From Peribacillus cavernae (GTDB lineage: Bacteria > Bacillota > Bacilli > Bacillales > DSM-1321): 64,000 nucleotides of DNA. The stretch lies in assembly GCF_003989135.1 (NCBI RefSeq), contig NZ_RYZZ01000014.1:18301-82300 (forward strand), written 5' to 3'. The notes under the pieces are model-generated. The model worked only from the letters and a program-made list of their open reading frames with translations, made no database searches and was not told the DNA's origin. A program made the position numbers and the translations under genes. This document shows positions 1 through 10,301 of this stretch, piece after piece; within the stretch, counting starts at the first letter, position 1, and each line of letters opens with the position of its first letter.

Positions 1-712
1 AAAGGGGAGATCCCCCGTATTTTACGCAAGTTCTCCGTCGTAATCAGGGCTGAATCTGCTTGATAAATGAGATGATCCCATTCTTCTTTAGAAAGAATCT
101 CGCGAAGTTTTTGAATGAATGTGAGATTCCAGCTTTGTCATCCATATTTCCGTTTTCTACATTCGCTAAGACCGGAATACGTTCGGGTGTAACACTCATG
201 CCAAGTACAATCTGTTTTAAATCGGGGCGGTGTTGTTTACTGTATCCGTAGGTGATGTCAAGGTCCTCGTTGTTTTTTCTGAGGTCTCGTTTGTTTTCTC
301 GTACTCCCCATAGACGCCTGCCTAGCGGTAACCCAAGTTTACGGCAAGTCGAGATGGATAACGTCGAATATACTTTCCATGGATGGGCCCGATGCAGGGC
401 ATCGAGTGCACGCCCGATGGAATATTCGTTTAAATCATCCGCTTTCACATCAGAACCAAACAACATCTCCACATCTTGTTCTTTAAAAAAGTGATGAATA
501 TGGTAAAGGGGTTCCCGATCACAAAGAATGTTAATGACTAAGGCTTTTATTCGAGCGCCTGGTGATAAATGACATCGTTCTTTGTCCCAGTCAAGCTGCC
601 CATTGATGGTTTCTTCAAAGCCGATTTCGTCACAAATAGCCGAAATCAACTGCGACGGTCCAGCAGAAAGTGTTAAGATCTGATCAGGTTGTTTCATCGG
701 ATTTCTCCTCAC
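1..712 (-). pseudogene. IS1634-type (DUF4277) transposase, broken and cut by the window edge
   Basis: The minus-strand start lies near 712 and the N-terminal 100 residues resemble the DUF4277 domain of IS1634/IS4-group transposases. Further on the motif ITYGYSKQHRPDLKQ and PVLANVENGNMDDK are typical of this family. The frame then breaks: directly after DDK, reading one base over gives SWNLTFIQKLREIL, the expected continuation, and this frame runs to base 1. A second lesion is likely near 310, where family residues between GLPLG and VYGEYE appear to be missing. The gene is therefore inactive, and its 3' part lies outside the window. Terminal inverted repeats were not identified. Confidence 0.85.
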
Positions 713-930
713 CTTTCATTCGTTAAGAATGGTTTCGAGAGAAAAGGAAAAAACCCTTCATAGAAATTCAAATTTTCTGACTTGGGACCTGCCGAATGTG
801 GGCTAAATGTACCCCAAGAAGGAGATAAGTATAAGGTTGGAGAATTTAAGAATTAACAATCCGTTTAATTCGGCACACATACTATCTATTCCGAAGGCGA
901 TAATCATTTAAAAAGAAGGGAGAATGCATT

Positions 931-1163
931 ATGACACAAAACAATAATGTTAAGAAAAAGCAGCTATTTCTAAACATATCAAAGTTTTAGAACGGGCAGG
1001 ATTACTTGAAAAGACTATGAAAGGGCGAACGCATATATGTCGTCTTAATCCTGAATCGTTATCAGCTGCTACAGAATGGCTTCGTTTTTATGAACGTTTT
1101 TGGAACAGACAATTTGACGTTCTTGAACGTGAGTTAAATAGAGCAAAAAAGGAGGAACATTAG
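931..1163 (+). pseudogene. ArsR-family regulator remnant with internal deletion
   Basis: An ATG at 931 after a GAAGGGAG ribosome binding site opens MTQNNNV, a usual ArsR-family N-terminus, but that frame stops after 20 codons. From 963, in another frame, the DNA encodes AISKHIKVLERAGLLEK, the recognition helix region of ArsR winged-helix proteins, and continues to a stop at 1163 with FYERFWNRQFDVLERELN. About 40 codons of the helix-turn-helix have been lost together with the frame. ArsR regulators of this type are commonly paired with SRPBCC (AHSA1) proteins, as here, so this was probably the regulator of the next gene. Confidence 0.85.
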
Positions 1164-1214
1164 ATTATTAGTAACAATTTTATAATTAAAATATTTAGTA
1201 AAGGATGATAAAAA

Positions 1215-1712
1215 ATGATTAACACATCAACAACAACTCTTACTATGACTCGTCGTTTTGATGTCACTGCGGAAAGAGTATTTGAAGCTTGGCTAAACCC
1301 AGAAATGATGAGAAAGTGGTTTTTTACAATGGAATCAACAAATAAAGTGGCAAAAAATGATCCTCACGTCGGTGGCACTTGGGAAATTGTCGACCATAGA
1401 GAAGAGAAAGATTACAGGGCAGTTGGTAAGTACATGGAAGTTGACCCACCGCGTAAAATAGTTTTCACATTTAAAATGCCTCAATTCAGTGATACGGAGG
1501 ACAGAATTACGGTTGATATTAAACCTTTTGAAAATGGCTGCGAGATGACCTTCACACAAGTGATTGTCGTTCCTTACGAAGAAGGTTGGACTGAGGAAGA
1601 CATTGAAAAAGCACGTGATGAATATAATAGTCAAACCGAACAAGGTTGGGGTTATATGTTTGAAGGGTTAAAACAGTTAGTTGAAACGGGTAAAATTAAT
1701 TATCCATCTTGA
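1215..1712 (+). CDS. SRPBCC / AHSA1 domain protein
   Basis: This 165-residue protein fits the START-like SRPBCC fold of the AHSA1 (Hsp90 ATPase activator homologue) group. It opens with the beta strand and first helix (RRFDVTAERVFEAWLNPEMMRKWF), includes the central GGTWEIVDHRE strand pair, and ends with the long C-terminal helix (GWGYMFEGLKQLVE). These domains bind hydrophobic ligands; the substrate is unknown. The start follows AAAGGATGATAAAA. It lies 52 bases after the broken ArsR gene, the usual order for this two-gene unit, so its control is probably lost or changed. A clear terminator follows. Confidence 0.85.
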   Translation: MINTSTTTLTMTRRFDVTAERVFEAWLNPEMMRKWFFTMESTNKVAKNDPHVGGTWEIVDHREEKDYRAVGKYMEVDPPRKIVFTFKMPQFSDTEDRITVDIKPFENGCEMTFTQVIVVPYEEGWTEEDIEKARDEYNSQTEQGWGYMFEGLKQLVETGKINYPS

Positions 1713-1718
1713 ATTACA

Positions 1719-1749
1719 AACACGAGCGACTACTTTCGCTCGTGTTTTT
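1719..1749 (+). terminator. Rho-independent terminator after the SRPBCC gene
   Basis: A 10-bp stem (AACACGAGCG with CGCTCGTGTT) and an 8-base loop are followed by a T run. Confidence 0.85.
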
Positions 1750-1931
1750 GTTTATTTCGAAGTACACGAATAATGCAAAAGAAGAGAAAGTGTGTATTTG
1801 TCAACTAACGAGTGCTTTAGTTGTGCGAAATGTTACTGTTTAAATGGAGAATGGTTACATCACTCTGGTAAAGGCTAGACAATTCCTTCTGGAATTGAAG
1901 GGTTATATCGAAGAATCAAATGATAGAGTAA

Positions 1932-2042
1932 CGTGTTAGAAAAATCAAGTTTTCATAAAGAAGGAATAGCTAAAAAAAAGTTATGATAAACGGAAAATGG
2001 GAAGATCATCAGGTACTAGCAATAATCAATACTAAAGATTAA
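1932..2042 (+). pseudogene. C-terminal scrap of a GNAT acetyltransferase
   Basis: The DNA reads LEKSSFHKEGIAKK and, after a one-base slip in an A8 run, VMINGKWEDHQVLAI ending at a stop at 2042. This matches the end of RimJ-type acetyltransferases (EGIAR-K-INGKWEDH-VLAI). The rest of the gene is absent. Between 1750 and 1931 I see nothing else that can be named. Confidence 0.5.
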
Positions 2043-2098
2043 ATCACATTAGGTCAGAGTTTCATATTTGCCCAATAATAAGTAAGGTAGTGATAAAA

Positions 2099-2236
2099 AT
2101 GATTCAAAGCAAAAAGCTTTATGTCTATGCCGGATCCATTTGGTGTTTTCTTTTTGCGCTAATAAGTTTTTATTGGGCAAGTGGAGGTATGCTAGGTGTA
2201 AAATCATTAGGAGGGCTAATCTATAAAAAAGCATAA
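2099..2236 (+). pseudogene. DUF3995 membrane protein, N-terminal fragment
   Basis: The 45-codon frame starts at 2099 and gives KLYVYAGSIWCFLFALISFY and WASGGMLGVKSLGG, the first transmembrane helix and conserved Trp/Gly-rich turn of DUF3995 proteins. These are normally about 140-150 residues with four helices. Here the frame runs into a stop at 2236, immediately followed in the same frame by acetyltransferase sequence, so a deletion has joined two genes. Confidence 0.65.
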
Positions 2237-2756
2237 GAAAACGATTATTCAGCAATCAGCACATACTGTTTAACTGAACAACAAGCTATTTATACTTCTT
2301 TACCTGTAAATATTATTGAAGCATTTAAGAAGGATAGATATAACCAGCCCTTTGTAATATATTTTGGTGATAATTTGATAGGCTGCTTTGCCTTATATAT
2401 TTATAAAAAGGGTAATAATTGCACAAGTAACGAGCATGCTATACTTCTTAAATCGTTCTCGATTGATTCTCGCTATCAAAAAAAAGGGGCATGCGCTTAA
2501 AACCTTAAGATTATTGCCTGAAATAATAAAACTAAATTTCCCTGATAAAGATGAGATTATATTAACGGTTCATCATACAAATATCCCAGCGATGAATTTG
2601 TATATTAAGGCTGGATTTATTGATAAAGGACTGAGACTTGAGGGTGATTACGGGGAGGAATCGATATTTCATTTTGATTTGGATAGGGAGAAGAAAATTT
2701 GTTATAATAGTATACAAGTAGGTTCAATAATCAAAGTTATGGTCAACTTACTTTAA
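2237..2756 (+). pseudogene. GNAT acetyltransferase, frameshifted and without a start
   Basis: In the same frame as the preceding stop, the DNA reads ENDYSAISTYCLTEQQAIYT and runs through a core with KSFSIDSRYQKK. A one-base insertion in the A8G4 run near 2478-2489 shifts the frame. The continuation GHALKTLRLLPEIIK and TVHHTNIPAMNLYIKAGF is the classic GNAT acetyl-CoA binding and beta-bulge region. The gene has no start codon of its own and sits directly on the DUF3995 fragment. It looks non-functional. Confidence 0.8.
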
Positions 2757-3120
2757 TGTGATGCGATGAGGATTTCAAAAGTGGCATAAAAATCTGTGAT
2801 GATTTATGGTATACCACATTGGTTAAGATATGTCTGGGGGAAGTGCAGGGATCATCGGTTATATTGATTTTGGCATGATTCACATGCATAATGAAAAAAA
2901 GGTAGTCATGCTGACAGATGGCTAGTGCAATCAAGGGAGATCTTGGGTAGGAACATCTCTCTAACAGTATTGGGGCACCTGTATCGAGCATTTATTTGGA
3001 ACAACAAGTACATGAGCTTAGATAATAGCCCCGCTTGCTTGACGTTTCCCTTCCTAAACTGTCTGATGAAATACAGAAATCTTATTAGAGTATATTTGCT
3101 TTTTTATAATTTTTTCTGCG
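2757..3120 (+). other. Intergenic stretch without a recognisable gene
   Basis: All frames are short. A possible relic reads MSGGSAGIIGYIDFGMIH near 2830 but matches nothing I know. I see no clear repeat, RNA gene or terminator. Confidence 0.4.
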
Positions 3121-3135
3121 AAAGGAGGAATTCAT

Positions 3136-3306
3136 ATGTCAGAAAATAAGAAATTAAGCCTGGCTGATGCGGTCAAACAAAAATTGGCCCAAAAGCAGGA
3201 GCAGGCACAAGGTAAACAGGAAAACGGCCTTGTAAAGAATACTAAGACACTAAAGAGCCAGATGACGAAGAAACCGAGTAATACCCGCAGAAAAATGGGA
3301 GTCTAA
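3136..3306 (+). CDS. Small basic protein, 56 residues, unknown function
   Basis: A strong ribosome binding site (AAAGGAGG, 3121-3128) stands eight bases before the ATG at 3136. The product begins MSENKKLSLADAVKQKLAQK and is very rich in Lys and Gln, with a likely N-terminal amphipathic helix and a disordered basic tail (KKPSNTRRKMGV). There are no cysteines and no signal peptide. A clean terminator follows the stop. Good translation signals and an own terminator amid decayed genes argue it is real; I recognise no family function. A nucleic-acid binding role is only a guess from charge. Confidence 0.7.
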   Translation: MSENKKLSLADAVKQKLAQKQEQAQGKQENGLVKNTKTLKSQMTKKPSNTRRKMGV

Positions 3307-3323
3307 TAACAGAAATAGTCAAA

Positions 3324-3348
3324 AGGCCAGCTAAGCTGGCCTCTTTGT
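3324..3348 (+). terminator. Terminator of the 56-residue gene
   Basis: An 8-bp perfect stem (AGGCCAGC with GCTGGCCT) and a 3-base loop are followed by CTCTTTGTGTTT. Confidence 0.8.
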
Positions 3349-3830
3349 GTTTAACAACCGACACAAACCCTCCCACCCGGCAATTGAGAGGCTTTACAAT
3401 CCTCTTTTAAAAAACGCCATCAAGCATCTAATCATCATGGTGAATAAACTGATTGCAGCGGGCTACAACATTAGCTGGGAACAGGTAATGAAGTTTGCCG
3501 AAGGAGGTACAGGGTTTATAAGCAGCATATTATCCATGCGCTAATTGAGAACGGTTATATGAAGACGATTTATGACGAAAACGGTTTCTGCTGACCCGTA
3601 GAATGAAATCCATTTGAACGGTACAAAATCCATAAAAGTGAAAGCCTTAAATAAAGCGTCTGTGATCAAGCAATTTACAATCGTCACCCTGATACTGTTA
3701 ACGATCTAATCAAGGCATACTCCGAATCCTTCGAGGAGATGGATGAAGGAGTGATTGAGGCGTTAAAGGCAAGTGGCGCAGACTGGTGGCAAATCATTTT
3801 CCAGGCGTATCAAGTATTTTATTTATAAAT
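3347..3830 (+). pseudogene. Remnant of a PHP-domain-like protein gene
   Basis: One frame reads PSHPAIERLYNPLLKNA then VNKLIAAGYNISWEQVMKFA and EGGTGF. Moving one base over near 3520 continues YKQHIIHALIENGYMKTIYD. The string with KLIAAGY-I-WEQ---AEGGTG-YKQHI-HAL resembles the helical insert of PHP-type phosphoesterases. A third piece around 3690-3820 reads NDLIKAYSESFEEMDEGVIE and ALKASGADWWQIIFQAYQVF and may belong to a different gene. There is no start and there are several frame breaks. The family call is tentative. Confidence 0.5.
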
Positions 3831-3896
3831 GGGATGAAAACAGAAAGTTTATACACCACATTAAGAAACGGCAGATTGATTCTGCCGCTTACTTTA

Positions 3897-5468
3897 TTAA
3901 TGATTATCTAATTTCCGTTTTTCTGCTAACAGTTTCTGAAACTCCATTTCTAGTTCATCTGATGACTCGATACTAAGGCGGCTCAGTATTTCGGATATTT
4001 TCGTTTCTAAGATAAGCCGTTTATCTTCCTTGAAATTTCGCTTTTCTTGTGGTTCGTGATGTTTATATTCATCATATGTTCCTTCAAACAGTTCAATTTC
4101 CTTATGATTAATCGCTAAAATCCGGGTTGCAATATTTTCGATCAAGCGCCGGTCATGAGAGACAAAGATGACCGTTCCCTCATATTGTTTTAAAAGGGAT
4201 TCCAATGCTTCAACGGCTTCTGTATCCAGAAAGGTTGTCGGTTCATCTAAAATGAGCGTATTAATGTCGCTTACCATTAATTTTGCCAGGGCTACTTTTA
4301 CTCGCTCGCCGCCACTCAAAACTTCGATTGACTTGTAAACATCCTCTCTAAAAAAGTGCAGCCTTGCAAGTATGGTTCGAATGAATGTTTCATTTTGTAT
4401 AGATGTGGATCGGACATTATCTAAAATTGACTTTTCGGTATTTAGTATATTTAAACTTTGGCTAAAATAGCCGATCTTCATGGATAGGGAAATGGCTATA
4501 CCCTCATCTGGTTGAATGATTTTCTTCACGAGAGTGGTTTTTCCGCTTCCATTTGGACCGATAATAGCCAGTTTGTCACCACCGCGGACACTAAAACTTG
4601 CTTTTCTCCAGAGAACACGCTTGCCAATCATTCCCGGTACTTCTTTTACACGAAGAACAAAGCGTCCCTTAAAGGTTTCTTCATTCGGAAAATTCATCTT
4701 GATCGGTGTATCTTCTTTGGGTTTTTCCACTTTTTCCAGTTTTCCTAATCTTGTTTCAATAGCTTTAGCGGATTGTTGAAGCTTCTTTTGCTTTTTTGCA
4801 AAATATGGTTTGGCACCAGTTATTTTTGCTTCTGAATTACTCGTTTTTTTAGGTGCCTTTGCCGCTCTTTCCGCTTTCTTTGTTTTTAATATCAGTGCTT
4901 CTTCTAGCTGTTTTTTCTTTTTCTCATAATTTTCATAAACCATTTCATGCTGATGATGCTCTAATTCTTTTTGTGCTGCATAATCGGAATAGTTGCCTTT
5001 ATATTCTTTCACATGTCCTTCACTGATTTCCCATATCTTCGCGCAAAGCGAATCCAGTAAAGCTCGGTCATGGGAGACAATGATGAACGCTCCCTGCCAT
5101 TTCATCAGTTTCTTTTCCAGCCATTCAATGTGATCCGTATCCAGATTTGTTGTTGGTTCATCTGCAAAAAAGATTTCAGGATTCTTGGCAATTGCTTCAT
5201 TAATGTATTCCTGTGTCACTTCTCCACCGCTTTTTGTTGTATCAGTTCGTTTTAGCTGGGGTAAGAGTTCACATTTTGCAAGTGTGGTAACGGTTCCATC
5301 TTCAGGAAATTTCTTTCCAGCCAAAACCTTTAATAAAGTGGTTTTTCCGCTTCCATTTCTACCGACTAAGCCGATCCGGTCATGTTTCTGGATTTGTAAT
5401 TTGGTCACATTTATTAATAATCGGTCTTTTACATAAAGTTTTAAGTTGTTGGCTTCTAATAACATCAT
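3897..5468 (-). CDS. vga: Vga-type ABC-F ribosomal protection protein
   Basis: ABC-F proteins of the Vga/Lsa/Msr group bind the ribosomal E site and dislodge antibiotics such as pleuromutilins, lincosamides and streptogramin A. The 523-residue protein has two ATPase domains and no membrane part. Walker A motifs are at 36-43 (GRNGSGKT) and 304-311 (GPNGSGKT). The first signature is a degenerate TKSGGE (78-83), as in Vga(A); the second is LSGGERVKVALAK. Walker B motifs are FFADEPTTNLD and LILDEPTTFLD. The charged linker (about 165-265) contains the Vga-like block KITGAKPYFAKKQKKL. Similarity to Vga(A) extends to the end. I chose the ATG at 5468, because GGGGAT precedes it and the upstream extension lies in the leader terminator. 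The drug spectrum is inferred. Confidence 0.92.
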   Translation of the reverse strand: MMLLEANNLKLYVKDRLLINVTKLQIQKHDRIGLVGRNGSGKTTLLKVLAGKKFPEDGTVTTLAKCELLPQLKRTDTTKSGGEVTQEYINEAIAKNPEIFFADEPTTNLDTDHIEWLEKKLMKWQGAFIIVSHDRALLDSLCAKIWEISEGHVKEYKGNYSDYAAQKELEHHQHEMVYENYEKKKKQLEEALILKTKKAERAAKAPKKTSNSEAKITGAKPYFAKKQKKLQQSAKAIETRLGKLEKVEKPKEDTPIKMNFPNEETFKGRFVLRVKEVPGMIGKRVLWRKASFSVRGGDKLAIIGPNGSGKTTLVKKIIQPDEGIAISLSMKIGYFSQSLNILNTEKSILDNVRSTSIQNETFIRTILARLHFFREDVYKSIEVLSGGERVKVALAKLMVSDINTLILDEPTTFLDTEAVEALESLLKQYEGTVIFVSHDRRLIENIATRILAINHKEIELFEGTYDEYKHHEPQEKRNFKEDKRLILETKISEILSRLSIESSDELEMEFQKLLAEKRKLDNH

Positions 5469-5501
5469 GTAATCATCCCCATTTTTCAAGTATTCTGGAG
5501 A

Positions 5502-5541
5502 CAAAAAAATGCCTCCTATCTACATTCAGAATAGGAGACAT
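5502..5541 (-). terminator. Attenuator terminator in the vga leader
   Basis: On the minus strand an 11-bp stem (5531-5541 with 5509-5519, one G-U pair) is followed by a run of seven T. It ends about 35 bases before the vga start, so transcription would stop before the gene unless the stem is prevented. Confidence 0.85.
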
Positions 5542-5694
5542 AGATGCACACCAAAAATAGGCTGCATCCTTTTGGGTTTCCCGAAAGAAAACCAATCCTA
5601 TTCTGAAAACCCCGATTGAAGGCATTGCTAAAAAGCAGGATATTTATCTGCCATACAAAAATGCCTTCAATTGATTGCTTTCGAAAATAGGATT
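5525..5694 (-). promoter_or_regulatory. Antibiotic-responsive attenuator leader upstream of vga
   Basis: Read on the minus strand, three segments can pair in exclusive ways. A (5686-5694) is complementary over 9 bases to B (5594-5602). B extended (5596-5607) is complementary over 12 perfect bases to C (5525-5536). C overlaps the 5' arm of the terminator. A:B pairing leaves C free for termination, whereas B:C pairing breaks the terminator. Another 11-bp stem (5660-5670 with 5616-5626) encloses a short leader reading frame and hides its ribosome binding site. Ribosome stalling attenuation is known for vmlR, vga and lsa genes; the exact switch drawn here is inferred from complementarity. Confidence 0.8.
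5628..5654 (-). CDS. Leader peptide MADKYPAF of the vga attenuator
   Basis: An 8-codon frame starts at 5654 and stops at 5628, nine bases after a GAAGG ribosome binding site. It sits in the loop of the 11-bp leader stem, between segments A and B of the proposed switch. A ribosome stalled on it by a drug would be placed to change the downstream folding. Translation is inferred from position and the binding site; no homologue of the peptide is claimed. Confidence 0.65.
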   Translation of the reverse strand: MADKYPAF

Positions 5695-5739
5695 AGTACT
5701 TCATGTAACTGGTTCACCCTTCCGTTTTTAATTAATGTC

Positions 5740-5768
5740 ACGATAAACTATATATAATGATTTGTCAA
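5740..5768 (-). promoter_or_regulatory. Sigma-A promoter of vga
   Basis: On the minus strand a perfect TTGACA (5763-5768), a 17-base spacer and TATCGT (5740-5745) predict a start near 5733, giving a leader of about 265 bases. Confidence 0.7.
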
Positions 5769-5810
5769 TTGAGTTTATATGTCGAATCCTATAATTTTGA
5801 TTTTATAAAT

Positions 5811-5843
5811 AAAAAAATACCAGGATATCATCCTGGTATTTTT
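5811..5843 (-). terminator. Bidirectional terminator between vga and the hydrolase gene
   Basis: An 11-bp perfect stem (AATACCAGGAT, 5816-5826, with 5830-5840) has an A run on one side and a T run on the other. It mainly serves the minus-strand hydrolase gene ending at 5865. Confidence 0.85.
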
Positions 5844-5864
5844 ACTTCCTATGTATATATAATC

Positions 5865-7220
5865 CTATTGCTTAAGGATCTTTTTAACTTCCACTTTGTC
5901 GATTTTTAACCGGGTGCCGCCCTTTGAATCAACATAAAAGCCTACACCGAGTTTGTTGTTTTTCACATCGACCTCTGTTGATATTTTTGTGTACAAGTCA
6001 AGGTGGTCAATGTTTACGTTCACATGCTCTCCACCGTAACCGTAAACCTCCATACGAGAAGATACAGGGGTGGATTGCTTCTGTCGTACCCATGCTGATA
6101 CCTCATAGCGGCCATTCTCTACATTCGTAAGGTCTTGATGGATGTTTTGTTGATAAGGTTTGCTTGAGTAAATATCAGCGTAATATTTCCCCTCGAAAGG
6201 GCTATAATTTTCAATTCTCAGCTTGCTTGATTGTTCTTCTGGAACCCATTCTTTCCAATTCGTCATACTGTTTGTTTCAAAACTTCCATTTTTCAAGATG
6301 TTTGAACCGTACGTTACTTTTGGACTGTCCGTTACACTTGAATCATCCGTTGTGTTTGGAACGTCCGTTTTTGTTTGTGGAAAGTGAAAATTCACAATTT
6401 GTTCAATCATATTTTTTGCACCGAAATCATGGCCAACACCCGGCAGTCCTACAAACTGGTACGGTGTATTGTAACCGTACTTTTTAGATTCCGTTTGCAT
6501 GGCTTTAATCCAATTCTTCCCGCGTTCATAACGACCTGCTCCTTGTTGTTCGGTAATATCTCGATCGTCGTTATACGTTGGCTCATTTTCGTTGTCCAAT
6601 TCACCGACGGTTACGAAAGAAGGTACTTTCAGAAATTCAGCAGGGTTCATAGTGCCTACTTCGGATGAATATTTCAATCCTTGCCAATAATTCCTGTTGG
6701 CGTCAGGGAACGTGTACCATCCTGCTGCACTAACCGCAAGACGTTCAACTTTTTCTGGATAACGCATCATGAATCTATGGGCAAACTGCGCCCCGCCAGA
6801 CGAACCAGACAAGTTGATTTTGCTGACCTTAGAACCTGTTTGAGCCTTCGCATCATCAATAATACTTATTAGCTTTTTATCAGAACCTTGTTCCAGAGTT
6901 TGATAGTCAGGATATGTAGATTCGTCTAAAAGCGGGGATACAACGATAAATCCCATCTTTTTTGCGTAAGGTACGTAAAAGTTAACATGCTCATCTGCAT
7001 TTCTGCTGATGCCGTGCACAGATACCAAAATTGGGGTATTCGCGTTCACGTTTTCGGGTTTGTACATGTAATAGGTTGTCCCGTCTACCTTGTACTCTTC
7101 AACTCCTGGTAATAGAGTATCAGATTCAGAATTTGAACCAGCAGCATGTGCAAAAGTACCGCTTAATAGGCATCCGACAAGTAACACGGATAGAAATAAA
7201 ATTTGTTTTATATGTCTCAT
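5865..7220 (-). CDS. Secreted depolymerase-like alpha/beta hydrolase with C-terminal carbohydrate-binding-like module
   Basis: This 451-residue exported protein has a signal peptide at 1-26 (basic MRHIK, hydrophobic core, AHA-A cleavage). Residues of about 40-280 form an alpha/beta hydrolase of the PHB depolymerase/PET esterase-like type. VSVHGISRNADEHV supplies the oxyanion region, GSSGG the nucleophile serine, GELDNENEP the likely acid, and PGVGHDF the catalytic histidine. After a Thr/Ser/Pro linker, residues of about 305-450 (NILKNGSFETNSMTNW) look like a CBM_4_9-type beta sandwich. The substrate is unknown; an extracellular polyester or polysaccharide ester is likely. It is a single gene between terminator and IS debris, and the start follows GGAGGTTG. 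Confidence 0.8.
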   Translation of the reverse strand: MRHIKQILFLSVLLVGCLLSGTFAHAAGSNSESDTLLPGVEEYKVDGTTYYMYKPENVNANTPILVSVHGISRNADEHVNFYVPYAKKMGFIVVSPLLDESTYPDYQTLEQGSDKKLISIIDDAKAQTGSKVSKINLSGSSGGAQFAHRFMMRYPEKVERLAVSAAGWYTFPDANRNYWQGLKYSSEVGTMNPAEFLKVPSFVTVGELDNENEPTYNDDRDITEQQGAGRYERGKNWIKAMQTESKKYGYNTPYQFVGLPGVGHDFGAKNMIEQIVNFHFPQTKTDVPNTTDDSSVTDSPKVTYGSNILKNGSFETNSMTNWKEWVPEEQSSKLRIENYSPFEGKYYADIYSSKPYQQNIHQDLTNVENGRYEVSAWVRQKQSTPVSSRMEVYGYGGEHVNVNIDHLDLYTKISTEVDVKNNKLGVGFYVDSKGGTRLKIDKVEVKKILKQ

Positions 7221-7390
7221 TTTTCAACCTCCTAGTATTAGACTTCGACACATATATACAGTAAAAATGATACTTTATAATAATCTAGTATTAACAAAAG
7301 TTTGGAAACCCCTCATAAGCCCTAATCTGATCTAGGAAAGTAAGAGTAATATGTACTATACTGCTCAATGTACCAAGGAGGGCTGATATC

Positions 7391-7700
7391 ATGAAACAAA
7401 GCATTCAAAAGAATTCAAACTACAAGTCGTTAAAGAAGCCAGAGAGACTGGAAATAAGAGATTAGTGGCACGTAGATATGAACTGAATCCTAATATGGCG
7501 GGTCCGTTGGTGTAGTGAATATAAAAATGGCAAATATGGAGACGAGCCTGATCTTGATCCCAAACAAATATCAAAAGAAAATGAAAAGCTTAAAAATAAT
7601 ACTAGGCAAAAAGACCTTGTTATTGCGATCTTACGAGACCTCAAAGAGTTTTTACTAGAAGAAATTACCGGTGGCGCTTACAACTACGGCTATCGCAAGC
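7391..7700 (+). pseudogene. IS3-type transposase OrfA remnant
   Basis: Fragments in shifting frames read KHSKEFKLQVVKEARETGNK and RLVARRYELNP (helix-turn-helix of OrfA), then WCSEYKNGKYGDEPDLDPKQ, then the coiled coil ISKENEKLKNN and KDLVIAILRDL. A last piece, YNYGYRKRRLSI, resembles OrfB. There are at least two frame breaks and no intact frame. The element ends against a dehydrogenase fragment on the other strand, so it probably inserted into that gene. Confidence 0.75.
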
Positions 7701-7705
7701 GTCGA

Positions 7706-7908
7706 TTATCGATTTTCTCCAGCTCTTTCAACTGCGTGAACAGCAATGGACATAGGTTCACTTAAAGCGGCAATTTTAAGGGGTAAATCATCGGGGATTT
7801 CCCTTACAAAAACTGCCTTGGTTTTCACATATTCAGCCATCCCTCCGTCAAAATGTAAGCCTATCACTTGGTTGTTTTCACAGATTGACTGCCGGCTCAA
7901 TAGTCACT
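7706..7908 (-). pseudogene. Zinc alcohol dehydrogenase fragment (MDR family)
   Basis: The minus strand reads SRQSICENNQVIGLHFDGGM, AEYVKTKAVFVREIPDDLP and ALSEPMSIAVHAVERAG. This is the middle of a sorbitol/threonine dehydrogenase-type protein, from just after the structural zinc cysteines to the start of the nucleotide-binding domain. Both ends are lost, one at the IS3 remnant. About 65 of 340-350 residues remain. Confidence 0.85.
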
Positions 7909-7925
7909 ATTACGGAGTAAATCGG

Positions 7926-7952
7926 AAAGCGCCTCCAAAGGTGCTTTCTTTT
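7926..7952 (+). terminator. Hairpin with T run, plus strand
   Basis: A 9-bp stem (AAAGCGCCT with AGGTGCTTT, one G-U) and a 4-base loop are followed by CTTTT. No intact plus-strand gene precedes it, so it is probably a leftover of a lost gene. Confidence 0.6.
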
Positions 7953-8026
7953 GATACCCGAAAACTTTCATTCTTTATGTTTTCAAGAACAAAATTAAAC
8001 GACTTTATTATTTCTATACAGCAGGG

Positions 8027-8057
8027 CCCCTACCTCTAAGGGTAATGAAGGTAGGGG
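8027..8057 (-). other. Inverted repeat downstream of thiC
   Basis: Perfect 9-bp arms CCCCTACCT and AGGTAGGGG are separated by 13 bases, 92 bases after the thiC stop. There is no T run, so it may stabilise a 3' end rather than terminate. Confidence 0.4.
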
Positions 8058-8148
8058 ATATATGGAACTTTTATCAATTTAGAAATCAGTCATGCTGCTG
8101 GAAGATGGTTTTGTATTTCTTTCAATTGAGTCGGACCTCCCTGGAAAG

Positions 8149-10080
<1,932 letters not shown>

Positions 10081-10081
10081 C

Positions 10082-10176
10082 TAACTTCCCCACGCTGGTA
10101 TGAACCAGATCAGGTCCCGAGGGTCAAGAAACTTCAACGTGTTTCTCTCTCAGCCCAACTGATTGGACACCCCTAG
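10082..10176 (-). promoter_or_regulatory. TPP riboswitch (THI element) of thiC
   Basis: The minus strand carries the THI-box cores GGGCTGAGAG (near 10156), GACCCTCGGGACCTGATCTG and TACCAGCGTGGGGAAG, closed by the complementary ends ACTAGGGGTG and AACTTCCCC-side bases. Binding of thiamine pyrophosphate should favour the downstream terminator. Confidence 0.95.
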
Positions 10177-10301
10177 TTATTTCTATTCAATTATATTTAC
10201 ATTATATATGAACTTCGGGTAAAAAAGGAATAGCTAATTTAATTAAAGTGATTGAATAATTTGGAATCTTGTGTTAACTTTATTTCATAATTCAATTATC
10301 A

